A stretch of DNA of 64,000 nucleotides from Mimachlamys varia (lineage: Eukaryota > Mollusca > Bivalvia > Pectinida > Pectinidae): positions 8,876,001 to 8,940,000 of the forward strand of contig OX392534.1 of NCBI GenBank assembly GCA_947623455.1. Reading direction: 5' to 3'. The notes beneath the pieces were generated by a model. The model saw only the letters and a list, made by a program, of their open reading frames with translations, did no database searches and had not been told where the DNA came from. Each line of letters begins with the position of its first letter. The stretch's first letter is position 1. This document shows positions 1-13,383 of this stretch, piece after piece. The translations under genes were made by a program, and so were the position numbers.

Positions 1-596
1 CCATTTACCCAGTATGACAATACTAAAGAATATCAACCATTTACCCAGTATGACAATACTAAAGAATATCAACCATTTACCCAGTATGACAATACTAAAG
101 AATATCAACCATTTACCCAGTATGACAATACTAAAGAATATCAAACATTTACCCAGTATGACAATACTAAAGAATATCAACCATTTACCCAGTATGACAA
201 TACTAAAGAATATCAACCATTTACCCAGTATGACAATACTAAAGAATATCAACCATTTACCCAGTATGACAATACTCAATAATATCAAACATTTACCCAG
301 TATGACAATACTAAAGAATATCAAACATTTACCCAGTATGACAATACTATAGAATATCAATCATTTACCCAGTATGACAATACTAAACAATATCAACCAT
401 TTACCCAGTATGACAATACTAAAGAATATCAAACATTTACCCAGTATGACAATACTAAAGAATATCAACCATTTACCCAGTATGACAATACTAAAGAATA
501 TCAACCATTTACCCAGTATGACAATACTAAAGAATATCAACCATTTACCCAGTATGACAATACTCAATAATATCAAACATTTACCCAGAATGACAA
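1..596. repeat. 36-bp tandem satellite, about 16.5 copies
   Basis: A head-to-tail array of a 36-bp unit (core tttacccagtatgacaatac) fills the left edge and probably starts outside the window. Copies differ by one to three substitutions, and the last one (from about 578) is diverged. Because 36 is a multiple of three and the unit lacks stops in some frames, long open frames with a 12-residue period appear on both strands. These are by-products of the repeat, not evidence of a protein. No start context, splice site or adjacent coding exon supports translation. Confidence 0.95.
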
Positions 597-1290
597 TACC
601 GGAAGATACCAGCGTCCAGATGATAGGTATACTGATTTAAAAAGTTTCATTTGATATAGAACAGGGGTAGAATTTAACGTTTTTGCAACTCGCAGTTTGT
701 GCACTACGATGCATTCTGAATCAATTACAATTTAGTTCAGGAAATTGACCTCACTTTGTCATGGTGTAAAATGTGAAATATAACAGTTGTATTGTGATCA
801 AATAACCAACAGGCATTATACCCACTCGCCAAAAAATACAATAATTTTCTACTCGTTATTTCAGAAATAAACTCGCATTTGGAAAGTGCGCGGGTGTTAA
901 ATTCAAACCCTGTATTAAAATTCGTGTTTAGACATTGTTGTTCGGCCTGCAGAAACAACTTTTATTTTCAAAACTTAACGTCGACAATTAAGGGTTCCTT
1001 AATTAGAGATAATCACCTAAACATCTTTGTCTTGACTTCTAGTTGAAGATCTTGTCTAGCGTTGCTTACTCCAGGAGAAGCAGGAGCCGAGTTATTGATC
1101 GTCGGAGTCGCAGGCGGTGGTGGGGAAACAATGGGGGCTGAGCTTGTTGCCTAATGATTTAAATGTGAGCAGACTGGTCCTCCGTGTATCAAGTGTTTCT
1201 GTCATGTCTGTGTCAATACTTAGCTGTAACGGTGTTGTCCCCCGGTCAAGTGCCATGTGATTAACTCCTTCCTTATTTCTTTGTTTGCAG
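597..1290. other. Non-coding, no clear feature
   Basis: This is unique-looking AT-rich sequence between the 36-bp satellite and a weak exon candidate. Short open frames on the minus strand (737-958, 1092-1382) have no recognisable domain or splice context. A pyrimidine tract followed by tttgcag ends at 1290 and introduces the plus-strand candidate described next. Confidence 0.5.
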
Positions 1291-1401
1291 AATATCCTAT
1301 TGCAGCGACAAGACATTCCAACAAATTTACAAGATTCTATATTACAACTGTCGTATAATCTTAATGAAATGCCGAGCTCCAAACTTGATTTTTTTCCTTA
1401 A
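1291..1401 (+). pseudogene. Possible leucine-rich-repeat exon fragment
   Basis: After a good acceptor (pyrimidine tract ending tttgcag at 1290) the frame reads 36 codons to a TAA at 1399-1401. It contains an IPTNLQDSILQLSYN stretch, which resembles the first repeat of leucine-rich-repeat proteins such as Toll-like receptors (a cap residue, IPxxLPxxI, then LxLSxN). No other LRR exon or transmembrane or TIR domain is near. It may be a lone exon of a gene to the left, a decayed fragment, or chance. What is seen is the acceptor and the motif; the family assignment is inference and weak. Confidence 0.2.
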
Positions 1402-2307
1402 AAATGCCAATAATGTCTGATATATGACAGTGCTACTTTTTAACCTTGTCGTGAGAATTGCAAACAAGACGATTGAAACTAATCAAACTTTTTTTCAGAG
1501 CGTAGTTTTTCTCTGAAACAAAGGATTTCGTAGACGATTTTATTTTTTAAAAAACCCAAGAGATGTCGAATTACGTTTCAGCACTCGTTTTTTCATTCTT
1601 TAAAAACCCTAACTCCAACTCGCAGACTTTTTCTTCGTGTCATCATGACGTCTGCAAAAGTAATATCCTCATCACGCGATCCTTTGGAAACCTCCAAACC
1701 AATTGGAGTTAATTGTTGATTTTAGAAGTTCGGGTATTGGGTGTCGGTCTAATTGTCAACTCCATGACACTAATGATGAAGCGTTCTGATGAGGAGCGCC
1801 GATATCGGATTCCTGCTATGTACAGATTAACGAAATGCCCCTCTTGGTGACGGTTGTGAAGCCAGGGCGACTCGTCATTCCAGGGACATCAAGAAACGCA
1901 ACAAATCTCCCAGAGATTTCCTAGAAAAACTGACTTCTGGATCGCTGGTTCTAAAGTGCACTTGTCATCATTTATTTCAAGCATACACGTGCTAAACGCA
2001 ACTACCGGTACTTTCTCACGCAGATTATCCCATTTAAATCTTAACATCCGCCGTAATCTTTTACATCTCCCAGAACGACACAAGCGGTGCCTTACCTAAT
2101 CACAATTTTAATGATTATGATTTGGTTTAAAACACACAATGGTTGATCCTGCCACAGGTACATAAAAAGTTGAACGTAACACACGCACATGAGCTGCACC
2201 TTTTTTAGTAATGGATACAGATTGACGAAAAACAGAATAACACTGCATAAACAGCTGTTTCGTCAGTGAAGTAAGGGGCCAAAAGGTTGTAGTCAATATT
2301 CAGCAAA
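1402..2307. other. Non-coding, no clear feature
   Basis: AT-rich DNA with short minus-strand open frames (1889-2083 and 2108-2296) that show no domain, codon bias or splice signals I can recognise. Confidence 0.45.
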
Positions 2308-3070
2308 CCACAGCTACAGAGAACTAAAACGAGGTCCACAGCTACAGAGATCTAAAACGAGGGGCACAGCTACAGAGGGCTAAAACGAGGGTAACAGCTA
2401 CAGACTAATAACACGAGGGCCCCAGCTACAAAGTACTAACACGAGGGCCACAGCTACAGAGAAGTAAAACGAGGTCCACAGCTACAGAGAACTAACACGA
2501 GGGCGACACAGCTACAGAGAGCTTAAACGAGGGCCACAGCTACACAGAACTAAAACGAGGGCCACAGCTACAGAGAACTTAAACGAGTGTCACAGCTACA
2601 GAGAACTAAAACGAGGTCCACAGCTACAGAGAAATTAAACGAGGGTCACAGCTACAGAGATCTAAAACGAGGACCACAGCTACAAAGAACTAAAACGAGG
2701 GTCACAGCTACAGAGTACTAACACGAGGCCACAGCTACAGAGTACTGACACAGGGGCCACAGCTACAGAGAGCTTAAACGAGGGCCACAGCTACACAGAA
2801 CTAAAACGAGGGTCACAGCTGCAGAGAACTAACACAAGGGCAACAGCTACAGAGAACTAAAACGAGGTCACAACTACAGAGAACTAAAACCAGGACCACA
2901 GTTACAGAAAACTAAAACGGGGGTCACAGAGAACTAAAACAAGGGTCACAGATACAGAGAACTAAAACGGGGGCCACAGTTACAGAGAACTAAAACAAGG
3001 GTCACAGCTACAGAAATGATGAAGAGAGCACAGCTACAAAAAAACTACCAAAAGTGCCACAGCTACAGTT
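2308..3070. repeat. About 28-bp tandem array, roughly 26 copies
   Basis: Degenerate head-to-tail repeats of a 28-bp unit built on cacagctacagagaac followed by taaaacgaggg. Unit length drifts between about 22 and 31 bp through small indels, and copies become more diverged towards both ends. It has no open frame of note and no visible relation to the 36-bp satellite at the left edge. It is an interspersed minisatellite in gene-poor DNA. Confidence 0.93.
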
Positions 3071-5547
3071 AAATAAACAAATAAACAAATTACTGACACG
3101 AAGGCAAAAACTACAGAGAAGCGCGAAGATCACAGATATACATGCAGAATTGACAGTAGAGTTACATGTGAGTTTCAAATTATGCATCCTGTAGCGATCC
3201 TAATTGTTTTAGAAAGTGTCAAGTATTCGTTTGAAATAGGTGTCCTTTACTACCAATCGGTGTTGGCTGTATATCCTTGCTTTCTTGCATTCTATCTTTA
3301 AACCAATAGTACCCAGTGAAGCAGCACTCTAGCTGGTAATACAACAATGGTCTGATATTCTTCACAATGGTGGTCGTTAAGGATACTTTCAATATGATCT
3401 CCAAGAGAATTTCAATATTTTGACTGAACCACATTTGTACCTTTAATATGGATAATGTCGTTAAAATGCGGGATATTCTGCAGCATAACCACTTCGATGG
3501 ACATTTGTACCGTTTTATCACTGAAACGATAAGTACCCTATTAGAAAGATCCAAGTTCGCCCTTTCAGTTTCGCCATCAACGTGTCATTATTACAAGACA
3601 ACTTGATACTATTCCGTCCAAATAAATAAAGGACGAACTTTTGTTTTTGATGAATGAATTATAGTGCTTTTCAATTAAGAATTCGTCGATATCACTCCGT
3701 ATGTTGATTTACACGTGATTAAACAGAGGTATAGCACATGTCACTTCCCTGACCTCAGGCAGTGAGTATACCCACCACGAGGTCCTGTCAAGCTGTACTA
3801 GGCTCATCAAAGTTTATTGTAAATTTTAATTGCTGATATTTTCATGTAAATTTTAAACTGGACACAAAATATTTGAGTCACAGATACCAAAATGATCACA
3901 ATAGATTATCATCAAGAAAAATATCCTTATTTTCACGTAATTTTTCATATTTTTTGTATTTAAGAATTATACTCGGCGTTTCATCAAGTTAATGACACTT
4001 TTATAAACGTAGTACAGGTTGTGAGCATGACAAGGCAAACAGTGAATGGTCTACTAAATATAGGATGTCACAATGGTGCCAGCGGCAGTGTACTAAACAT
4101 CACTTAATAAACAGCCCGGGAAACAACAAATACGCTGAGGATGAATCAATTCCATACACCTACGTATTTATAAAATATCTATATTCATCGCTATACTCAG
4201 TACGTTGTAATCATTAATTAATTCACCTAGGTAATTACGAAATATACATGATGATCGCTGAAAATTATCGAGAATTAGAACCCTTTTCAGCGAGCCTTTT
4301 AAATGAACAAATACATATTTGTCTACTAACGCAGATAAAACACAAGTACATGACGACATAATACATAACAACGGTTAGGCAGCATATAAAAGTGTGGATG
4401 TGGCATTAACTCACAGAACAATGCAATACTGTGAAAGAAAACGTCACCTTGAGTAAAGAGACTATATTGATAACCAGCTCAATCCTAACACTAGTCTGCG
4501 TATTCAAACAAACGTTTTGTCATTAGACACGTAACCAGAGACAATACATTGACGTATGCAGTCTTATGGTGGGCATGTTTTGACCTAGATTTTACATGGC
4601 GGAACATCTGGTCTTGTTCAAGAGTATCATGTTAATCTTTCATATTTTTTGGTCTCGTTTTATCGATTTCGAGTTCAATTTATGAGTTTTCATGATGCCC
4701 CGGTATGATCCTATGTTATGTGTTTTATATGGATTGTTTAAAGGTGAAGGTCAGACATGGGTAACCGGACAGGTGTACCATTCGCCCTACTAGGACTCTT
4801 CGGTAAAACAAGAAGCAAACTTGTTACTCAAAACTGTCTACATTTCTACTGAAACAAAATGGGAGACGCATAAACACTCTTCATTACTTCAGTATATGGA
4901 TTTAAAAGTAGAGGAGTAAAGATATAGTTTAGATAGTGATGATGAGTAAAGTGTAAGCATGTTACAATTTTACAGCTGAAAGCTTGCTGTCAAATCCATA
5001 TTTCGCTATTTATGTATATTTATAATTTTTGTTACAACTATTTAATAAAATATTGTAGAAACTGAAGTGAGAATTTTAGACAATTAATTTTGTATTTTGA
5101 AAGATGATCGATAAGACACACATCATTGATATGAGCTCCCTTAGTGCATATACTCTGTTCTATCACAATTTGTCGAACATAATTATATCCTTAAATACTT
5201 GATATCTGAAATTGTTTGAAATTGGCAATTTCTCTGTCCGCTATATGTACCTCGTCAGAAAGGGAGTAATTTCATCATATCTGTCAATAATGGCCTGGAC
5301 TTGTGACAGCTGTAAAAAACCTATTTTATCATAGTGTGTCAATTCACAACTCAACACAGAGAATCGATATTCATAAAGCATTATGGCATCTACTGCTGCG
5401 CTTCAGATTATTTAATTCCAAAGCCTGAAAACTCTTTAGCATAAAGGATTATATATGATGTATTTAACCAAGAAAATTAGTAATGATGAGTGGACTATTT
5501 TTTTAAATTATGTGACAGGTACTTAATAAAGTCAACACGAATCGAGC
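3071..5547. other. Non-coding, no clear feature
   Basis: About 2.5 kb of AT-rich sequence. Minus-strand frames at 3219-3554 and 4168-4371 are open for 60 to 110 codons but have no recognisable motif. A stretch near 4655-4700 weakly resembles the 3' end of the dispersed repeat found at 6.8, 12, 13.4, 14.5 and 17.5 kb. Confidence 0.4.
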
Positions 5548-5763
5548 TCAGCTGGGAGGAGTAATAAAACCATTAACGATTTCAGAAGGGGAGGGGGATC
5601 TACGTACCAAACGGATGTTACCTTTGTTTTGCTGGATCATAATAATATGTTTCATCTCTGGCTCTCTTCCTCTGACGTCAGCCGTGGTGACAAATTTGTC
5701 GTCCCAGGGGAGACCTAACGACGCTGGTGGTCGGTCCTGGTGTCTGCGTGTGATCACCACATC
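5548..5763 (-). CDS. Orphan exon candidate, unknown function
   Basis: On the minus strand an acceptor-like ggtcagtag is followed at 5763 by a frame with higher GC and more protein-like composition than its surroundings. It includes RRHQDRPPASLGLPWDDKF and a basic serine/proline tail, and ends at a TGA at 5548. A donor-like AAAG|GTAACA at 5622/5621 could instead end the exon early. I do not recognise the protein. No partner exon was found in the neighbouring 5 kb, so it could be one exon of a gene with long introns, a retrocopy fragment, or chance. Confidence 0.2.
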   Translation of the reverse strand, partial: DVVITRRHQDRPPASLGLPWDDKFVTTADVRGREPEMKHIIMIQQNKGNIRLVRRSPSPSEIVNGFITPPS

Positions 5764-6491
5764 CTACTGACCAACGGTAGCACCCCTCCGTATACCTAGT
5801 GTACAGGGCATTGTTAGCTTGGTTAGTAGACAAACAGGATAGTCGTCAATATTTGTATAGAGGGACCCTAAACTATTGTTTATGTTAAAACTGACAGCTA
5901 TTACTTTACAATCGTTTTCAATGTAAGGTATGAAGCAGGTGTTGATACGTGCAGAGGTACAGGCGCTTTATCTATAGGCCACACCTTTACTCATAAAAAA
6001 TGCAATTTTCAAATGTGTTAATTTTCTAAAAATAAGTAAAATAAATATTCGGGCATCGAAGAGATGAGCCATTATCTGCCAATACCTTATTGTGTCATTT
6101 ATCTCTGAGTAAACAGAGCTTGCAGTCCTATAAGGAGGTGTCATGGTTGAACAAGAGAAGTTTTTGGGATAATATTGGTTGAAGCTAACAGATATTACAC
6201 TAGCTACGATCTGGTAATGTTTGTTGACAATGATAAAACAATAGATACATCGCTAGTTTCCGCCTGCTGAACTATTTTCCAACACTGAGCGAGATACATC
6301 CTGGTTACGAGCTGTATAGCCAGTCGTAGACATTTTTTATATAACCTACTACAACGTTAATGTATCATTATTGTGCTAAGAGTGGTGTCCGTTTATATAA
6401 CGAAAGCTATTTATTCTGACCAAGTACGTACAACCACATCTAGGAAAGGTTGTAGGGGACAGGGGAGGGGACGTATAACAAACATCGTATG

Positions 6492-6590
6492 TCATAAACA
6501 TTGTACACAATGTCAGGTTATATCATAAACATTGTACAAAATGTCAGGATTTATCACAAACATTGTACACAATGTCAGGTAATATCATAA
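6492..6590. repeat. Three copies of a ~41-bp direct repeat
   Basis: The unit centres on cattgtacacaatgtcagg, itself a small palindrome (attgtacacaat). Copies 1 and 3 are nearly identical and copy 2 has an A in place of a C. No coding role is visible. Confidence 0.75.
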
Positions 6591-6779
6591 CTAGACGGGA
6601 GTTGAAAGAGTATAGCATAGATACAATGTAACAAAACATAGTTTTAAAGATTTTTTTAGTAACAGCCCTGCTACTCCATCCTATAGTGTTTACATATTCC
6701 TGTTGATTGGTTATTCTATGGCTTGCTCTGAATATCGAGATTTTCGTTGTAGATGTGATTGTCAGCTGCTGAAGAACAA

Positions 6780-7183
6780 ACTTACGGTACAGGGATTCGA
6801 GAGATGCAAGTTGATGAAGAATATGGGCAAATGTTATGGTCGCCATCTTGATCTAATTTAGAAATATTCTGTATCTTTGTCTGATATGAAGATGGAGGTT
6901 TAGAGTATGCTCGTTAGTATGCTTACTTGTTGTGATTGACAATGAATCGGCTCTCATTTTGAGGACTTGGTGTTTCCTTGGACGTGACCAAGATTAACAT
7001 TACAGGTGTCGTCGATGAAGCGAAAGACGATTACTCTTCCGGAACACCTAATCTTATTCCCTTGTACTTTTGCGATGATCGCCATGTACATCTTTCTTTT
7101 GTTCATATTTTGCCCTTACCTAATCGATTTTGAGTTCGGATTTTGGTTTTGGTGACGCTTTGGTATTCTCTGATTTTTATAAG
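6780..7183 (+). repeat. Dispersed repeat family, copy a
   Basis: One of at least six related copies in the first 24 kb. The shared landmarks, in order, are gattcgagagatg, tggtcgccat, tacttgttgtgattgacaat, gatgaagc...gacg.ttactc, ggaacacct, catattttgcc, tcgattttgagttcgg and gacgctttggtattct. The copy is about 400 bp and lacks obvious terminal inverted repeats. One frame stays open through the middle and encodes the same peptide-like core as the other copies (see findings), so the family may descend from an exon. Confidence 0.75.
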
Positions 7184-7529
7184 AATGTAGTTGAAGGTGG
7201 ACAACCATGACTGTATCATAATATATATCTTATTCTTTCATCTTAACTCAAAACAAAAAGTTGTAAAATCCAGTTTGGAAATATTACGAAATGTATGCAA
7301 CGGAACAAGGTTTCTGCAATTGACTTTAACAATGTATCTATTCTTAAACCATGTATTTTGTGTAAAACCAAAAATAAAAATAAATAAATGTATTTTCCAT
7401 CAGAGTAGTCAACCAAACTGTTCCATGAAAAAAATGGTGTCAAAGTACAAGACAATGGCAATTGAACTCAAAATCTTTACGAACCACAAATCTAAAACAA
7501 ACGGTAAGAAAGTAATAGTTTCATCATAA

Positions 7530-10500
7530 AAATCCTTTAAATCATGGTCTGTTTTAATATCTCTGTTTGTTCAACTTAAAAACGTTTTAAAGTCGCAACA
7601 ACAATTGCTACTGCAGTAGATGTCAGGGATTTGACAATGTTGTGTCTTAATTTTCTCGAAATCAATATCAGTGAAACAAGGCAAGTCTCAAGTGTCATGT
7701 CTCAAATATCAAATATAGTGTGTGTCAATTTTTTGTCTAGCTCTGGCAAACAAAACGATCTGTTTTCGCCATCTACAGAATCTGAAATGAAACATGGGCA
7801 CTCGTGATAAGAAAGATAAATTTATTTTATGCTGTTCCCAATTAGTATTAAGTTAACTGTTCGTATGTCCTCTGTCCACCAAACGCTTGTTTTAGGAGGG
7901 AACAGGGCTTTCTGTCACAATATCGCAATGGCGATAAGATTCCTACCAAACCCTTGGCAAATACACTGATTTTCTTAAATGTTACATTCTTATATTATAT
8001 TTTCTCAGATATCGTTAGATAATCTTTCCTCGGTAGAAACATTTCCGCATTATTTGCTAATATGCATATCCTGCTCATCAAATTTCATGTTATGTTTAAT
8101 TCTTTTAATCTGAAAATAATGGTCATGCCTGGCACCATATGTTGTGTTGGATACACTATTGGAGAACCTAGCTTTGATTCCAGTTAGTTTTTTCTGCATT
8201 TATGACATTGCTTTTGTTTTTGATAATGAGGCCCTGAAGTTTTGTTCTGATATTGATTTCAATGTCTGTAATGATAAAACATGTTTCCATGTCGTTTTCT
8301 TTTTTATTTCCATCTGGCCTTCCTACAAAATAATTTAGACATATATATGGTACTCTGAATAAACGAAATGTCTATGTTTTGTAGTAAAATGTGAGACCTA
8401 AACTTATCTTGCTTTGTTCGTAGAATTGCAATGGTTTAAATAACTTCTTCCTGCTTTAGATATCTCGTGATTATATTTGGTACCAGAGAGTGGGACAAAC
8501 ACTTTTAAAACATGTAGATTTATGTTTGGTGATAGACATATATATTTCTAGTGATTACAGATGACACCGTGGTCGTGGCCACTTATGGTGCATAGTACCT
8601 ATGCTTGCCTCCCGCCCCCAAACCCAACCCCCTTTTCCGTTGTGGGTATTTCTCTTTTTTTTTGTGACCTAATTTTTCGTTGTGTTTTAAGTTAACCAAC
8701 GGTGAGATATCTTTGTTATTCATTCTGAACCACTGTACACTAGAACATAATCACGGCGGGTCTACACCTGTGTCAAAACAGCTAACAGTGTGTCGTGTAA
8801 ACGAACGGCAAAACAAGACCGATAATATCTAGAGGCCGCGTAGCATTAACTCGATCTGTTATGGTTTACTACAACATGGAGTTTCTTTTCAAAGAGGAAT
8901 TGACATTTTTATGAATAATGAATATCAATTGCATTTTGTTTTTATCTGTTGAAGAAAACACACGACTGTCCCATTCATTTAAAGACAAATGATATACAAA
9001 CCTATCCCGCCAGTCGACCTGCTGTTTTATTGAATCGGTATAAAAACCGTTGCATTGTTTCATTGTAAAAACAGTCTAGTGTTACAACCTTAGAGAATTT
9101 TAACTTGATTATGAGATCAACTTGAAGTTGTTTTGTAAAGAGAATAAACATCGGATATGCGCTTGTTTGTTATGATTCTCCATTGTTTTTTCCGTCCCAG
9201 TCATCACCCATTGACACAGCTAATGTATTACATTAGCGTAGTCCTCCATGTTTTTGATAAAAGTCGTGTTCGCATGGAGATTATGTAGCAATGGCCTTTA
9301 TACAATAGTTTAAAAAAGGTTGTCGCGATGACCTAATACAACACATTTTTTGGGAAACCAACCAATAAGGTTAATCTAAGCATATCTATCCGAACATTAC
9401 GGCTGAATGAATTAAGTATTTTCTCAGATACATAGACTAGAAGGGCAATAGAAACAGTATTTCCCCAATTGTATGTTTAAAAAGCAAGGGACATGACCTC
9501 ATCAATTAAATTCAATACTTTTAAGTAGGCTTAAAGTAGATTTAGATTAAGTCATAACCGCAAACATGTTACTCAGACTTTGAGCTACAATGTATGTAAT
9601 AGGTTGTTAGTTAAGTCCAACATTGCATAATAGACGGCATGTGGCTTCTGTTAATATGTTTTAAAGAAACTTCCTTACGTTTTGAATTTTTGACATACCG
9701 ATACTTGACCGTATCATTAAAGCACTGACTTAGCTCATTTCCGTTAACGAATAGTATATATTTAAACCGATAGGGGACTAACCGCAAGGTGAAGTGATTA
9801 GGGATCGGCATTGAGCTCTGCAATACAGACGTGAGAAAATGGATATCGGAAGTTATGATTTACGACAGAGAAAGACGAAACTTTATACATTAAACACTTG
9901 CATTAATAGTAACAAGGCTAATCCCCGTCCTGTAGCCCCTTAAACTGACACAATGCTGACTGGCACACAAAGGAAATGGCCCTAAGTTGCGTTAGTGTGA
10001 CTTACATGGCGAATTTTCCGTTTGACATCCCAGAATATCATCTCTAAACGGCATCTCGCCATGGCGTCGTTCAGGTTCATTAGCGTTTCATGACTTAGTC
10101 TCATTAAATACCCGCAGTTGCGTTATCAAATAAAGCATGAAAACACTTTTTTTATACCAAGCTGAATGAGAGGAGGCATAAATAACAAGGGTAATGAAGG
10201 GAAGTAATGAGTGTACAATACCACGAATTATAAAGTTACAGTGAGTTTGTCGAAACAATACGAAATCGTGTAATTTACGATTTTTTTAAACTTGATAATC
10301 ACCTTAAGGGGGTCCTACTACAGCAACGCTTTGTCATGGCGACAAATGCAAATTTGAAAAGATGTTTGAGTAACGGCTGAACTAAAACAGGGTGAAAAGT
10401 ACGAATTACCGCAGGACGGATTGTAACAACACAGACAGGCAAAATCAGAAACGAATAACACAAAATGAATGGAAAAGTAAGTAGATCCCTTTAAAATGAG

Positions 10501-11780
10501 TAAGCACATGGTACACCTACAATACGTTTTTCAATGAAGCATGGATTTATGAAAACTTATGATTTAAGTTTAATATCAGTTTTGACTCGTACGAGTCTAT
10601 TTGGTGCATCTTTTCTTGGGATGCTGAAAGTGACTAGATTTTTTTTTCATATTATTCTTAATCATACGTTTCTTGAATTGGAAAGAGATAAAATACAGCT
10701 CTTCGAGGCATTTAACTGCATAGCCAAAATCATCATTATCATTACAAAAAAATCTCTATTTTGTTATTATTTTTTGTTTAAATTGCACAAAAGTGGGGGG
10801 AGGAGGGAATATTTGATCTGAATTTTTAGGAAATAGCGCAAAAGTGGCATTTAATGCAGGATTTGCCAGGTCAACGTGATGGTTTGACGGTGGAGTCGTT
10901 GGAACAGGCGACTTTTCCGGAAATCGTAAGCAGAACATAGTCTGTTGTTAAAACGCTCAGTACTGAGGACAGGAATTAATTAAATCAAAACGTGTGTTTT
11001 ATTGTCGTTACCAGGGTGTGCCTACCCTTCAGAGTGACATTCTGTCGTGTGATCGGTTTAATGGCTGACAAACTACGGCAACCCAGCAGCGATTAGTACC
11101 ATTCTTTAGGAGTCGCACGGACAGGGCACGGCCCCCAGAAGGGGCGTAACCCCTATTGATGGGGCGAGACGGCCGTTACACAGGAATTAAATTTACAGCA
11201 GTGTGAATTGTCCATTTCAAGCCGTCTACAAGGATAACTTAAAACAGAAAGTCGTATAATACTGACAAGGAGACAGTCGACATTAACTGACATTACAATC
11301 CAATATTTGTCTACAGAGAATTATATTTCTGTGTTAAATTTTAGAAGTCGTAATTTTGGTTACATAACAACATCTGAACTGGTGTACAATTTGCTTTCCA
11401 AGCGGGAAATCGATATTTGTCTTGTATTTTATTGGCCTTGCTTGTATTCAAGTTTAAGCAATCCACATTAAAAAAGTTTCTAATCATTTGACGTGAGAAT
11501 TTCCTGGCATTTCTCTCACTCATTTACCATCTTTTTTTTTTGCAACCAAAAACCAAACAGGTTTCTGAACACGAAGTAATATACAATGTAAAACAGAATA
11601 AGTAAGCAACGTAAATGTCTACAGAACGGAATCGGCAAAATTGTGTATATAAAGTGATGATATTAATGGTAGAGAGAACGAAAACCCTTGATCACAGCTT
11701 ATTTTTGAATAATGATCTATTTAAACTGCACAATGATAGTTTCTATACAATATTAAGGCATGCGATACACATTTCATGGC
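7530..11780. other. Gene-poor DNA, no clear feature
   Basis: About 4.2 kb without a convincing exon. Open frames at 8144, 8869, 9611, 10318, 10534 and 11341 are 60 to 95 codons, AT-rich and motif-free. A small GC-rich island at about 11095-11175 (with a ggggcgtaacccct hairpin) stands out from its surroundings, but I cannot assign it to a known element. Confidence 0.4.
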
Positions 11781-11885
11781 TATGAAAAAAAATACCAAAG
11801 CGGCAACAAAACCATAATCCGAACTCAAAATCGATTAAACCGAGGCAAAATAGGAACAAAGGAAAGATTTTCATTGAGACATCGA
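11780..11885 (-). repeat. Dispersed repeat family, copy b (3' fragment)
   Basis: On the minus strand this matches only the end of the family: ttgttcctattttgcc, then tcgattttgagttcgg and tggtattttt. The 5' part is absent. It lies a few hundred bases downstream of copy c in the same orientation, so the two may be one copy with a partial tandem duplication. Confidence 0.65.
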
Positions 11886-12015
11886 AACATCCAACATTTA
11901 ATTTGATAAAAGAAAAATTTAAAAATAAAAAAACCGTGAAAAAATAAAATAAAACTAATTTACACGTGGAAATGATCTCATCATTTTGGAGAAAGTAGGT
12001 TCTGCAAAAAACAAT

Positions 12016-12379
12016 TAAATAAAAAAACAAAATCAAATAATGCAAAAGCGTCAACAAAAACATAATCCGAACTCAAAATCGATTGAACTAGGGGCAAAAT
12101 ATGAACAAAGGAAAGATTTACATGGAGACGCCAGTAAAGGTACCAGAAAATGACCAGGTGTTCCGGAAGAGTAAGCCTCTTCAAGATGTTAATCTTGGTC
12201 ACATCCAAGTAAACATCAAGTCCTCGAAATTAGAACCGAGTTATCATTGTCAATCACAACAAGTAAGCAAACTAATAAGCATACTAAAAAACGTCCATCT
12301 TCATATCACACATGCAAAGATACAAAATATTACTTGAGATGAGACAAAGATGGCGACCCGCATCTCTCGAATCCTTGTG
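12016..12379 (-). repeat. Dispersed repeat family, copy c
   Basis: Read on the minus strand it starts with ggattcgagagatg and ggtcgccat, continues with the tgattgacaatg and ggatgtgaccaagattaaca blocks, and ends with tcgattttgagttcgg. Compared with copy a it has a deletion in the gtcgatgaagc segment. Open frames on both strands here (12101-12337 plus, 11981-12208 minus) lie inside the repeat. Confidence 0.75.
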
Positions 12380-13383
12380 TTGTTAGATTGTTTGTCAGCA
12401 GTCGACATCGATCACGAAAATCACGAGATTTAGAGCAAGTCCTAGAATTACGAATCAACATTTGTAAATATGAATACCCCTCCATAAACCGACTTAACTT
12501 GGTTATCATTCCAAAGGTACACTTAAACTAAATATCCTTTTTTTTTCCTTTTCAAAGATATGGAGGAAATACTCTATCTAATATATAGAGATTTACCCCC
12601 AATTACTAGCCGGCATGTCAATCATAGACACATTGTACAGAGTTAATTACTATAATCACACTTGTTAATACATGTGTTTGTCTAGTATATTTTGATACAT
12701 GTATATGTTTACCTATAAGATGTCCCTTGGTCTACATCCTCGGTCAATAAGTAACCAATTACCACTTGTCTATTATCATAATACACGTGTATTTAGCCGT
12801 ATTAGGGTAAAGGAATGTCATATTTGTGTGATAAACACGTCACTCCCGTGAATTATATAATTAGTTCCGTCTTAGACACCACGTCCCTGTAGAGATAAAA
12901 CTGAACATATTAATACTGCAAATGTGAGTCCACATCTTCACAGATGTTTACTTCCGCAGGTATTTCATAATCAGGCTAAGTACACTACAGATAGGTGTAT
13001 GAAAACGTCAACAAATTAAAACCTCCGTTTCCTCTTGTCTATCATTCGCAATGGTTACATTGAATCGTGGTATTAATGAAAGTGCTATGAACAATACATG
13101 TTTTACCAAATGCATTCACCATGGCAGCCGAACTAACCTAATTATATAACTCTCGTTAGTTTAATGCAAACGTTTTCGATAAAGCTATAACCTGATACTG
13201 TGAACTGATGAACTATGATAGGCAGTTGAGACATCTCCAGACCAAAATAAAATCACTTAAGACTATAGGGTACATTACTGTGACATGCGACCTCTTTCCA
13301 AAAGATTCCATTCAAAGACTTGTTTTGAATATCTTTCAAGAATGGTAAATTGTTCGTCCATCAAGGTATATATACGCAAGGGA

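Noticed and set aside
14..640. Long open frames with 12-residue repeats on both strands
   Set aside because: Fully explained by the 36-bp satellite; no start context, splice sites or domain.
1..3070. Regular repeats that might suggest a CRISPR array
   Set aside because: Units are directly adjacent without unique spacers, and the genome is clearly eukaryotic.
3219..3554. 111-codon minus-strand open frame
   Set aside because: No domain and composition like the non-coding surroundings.
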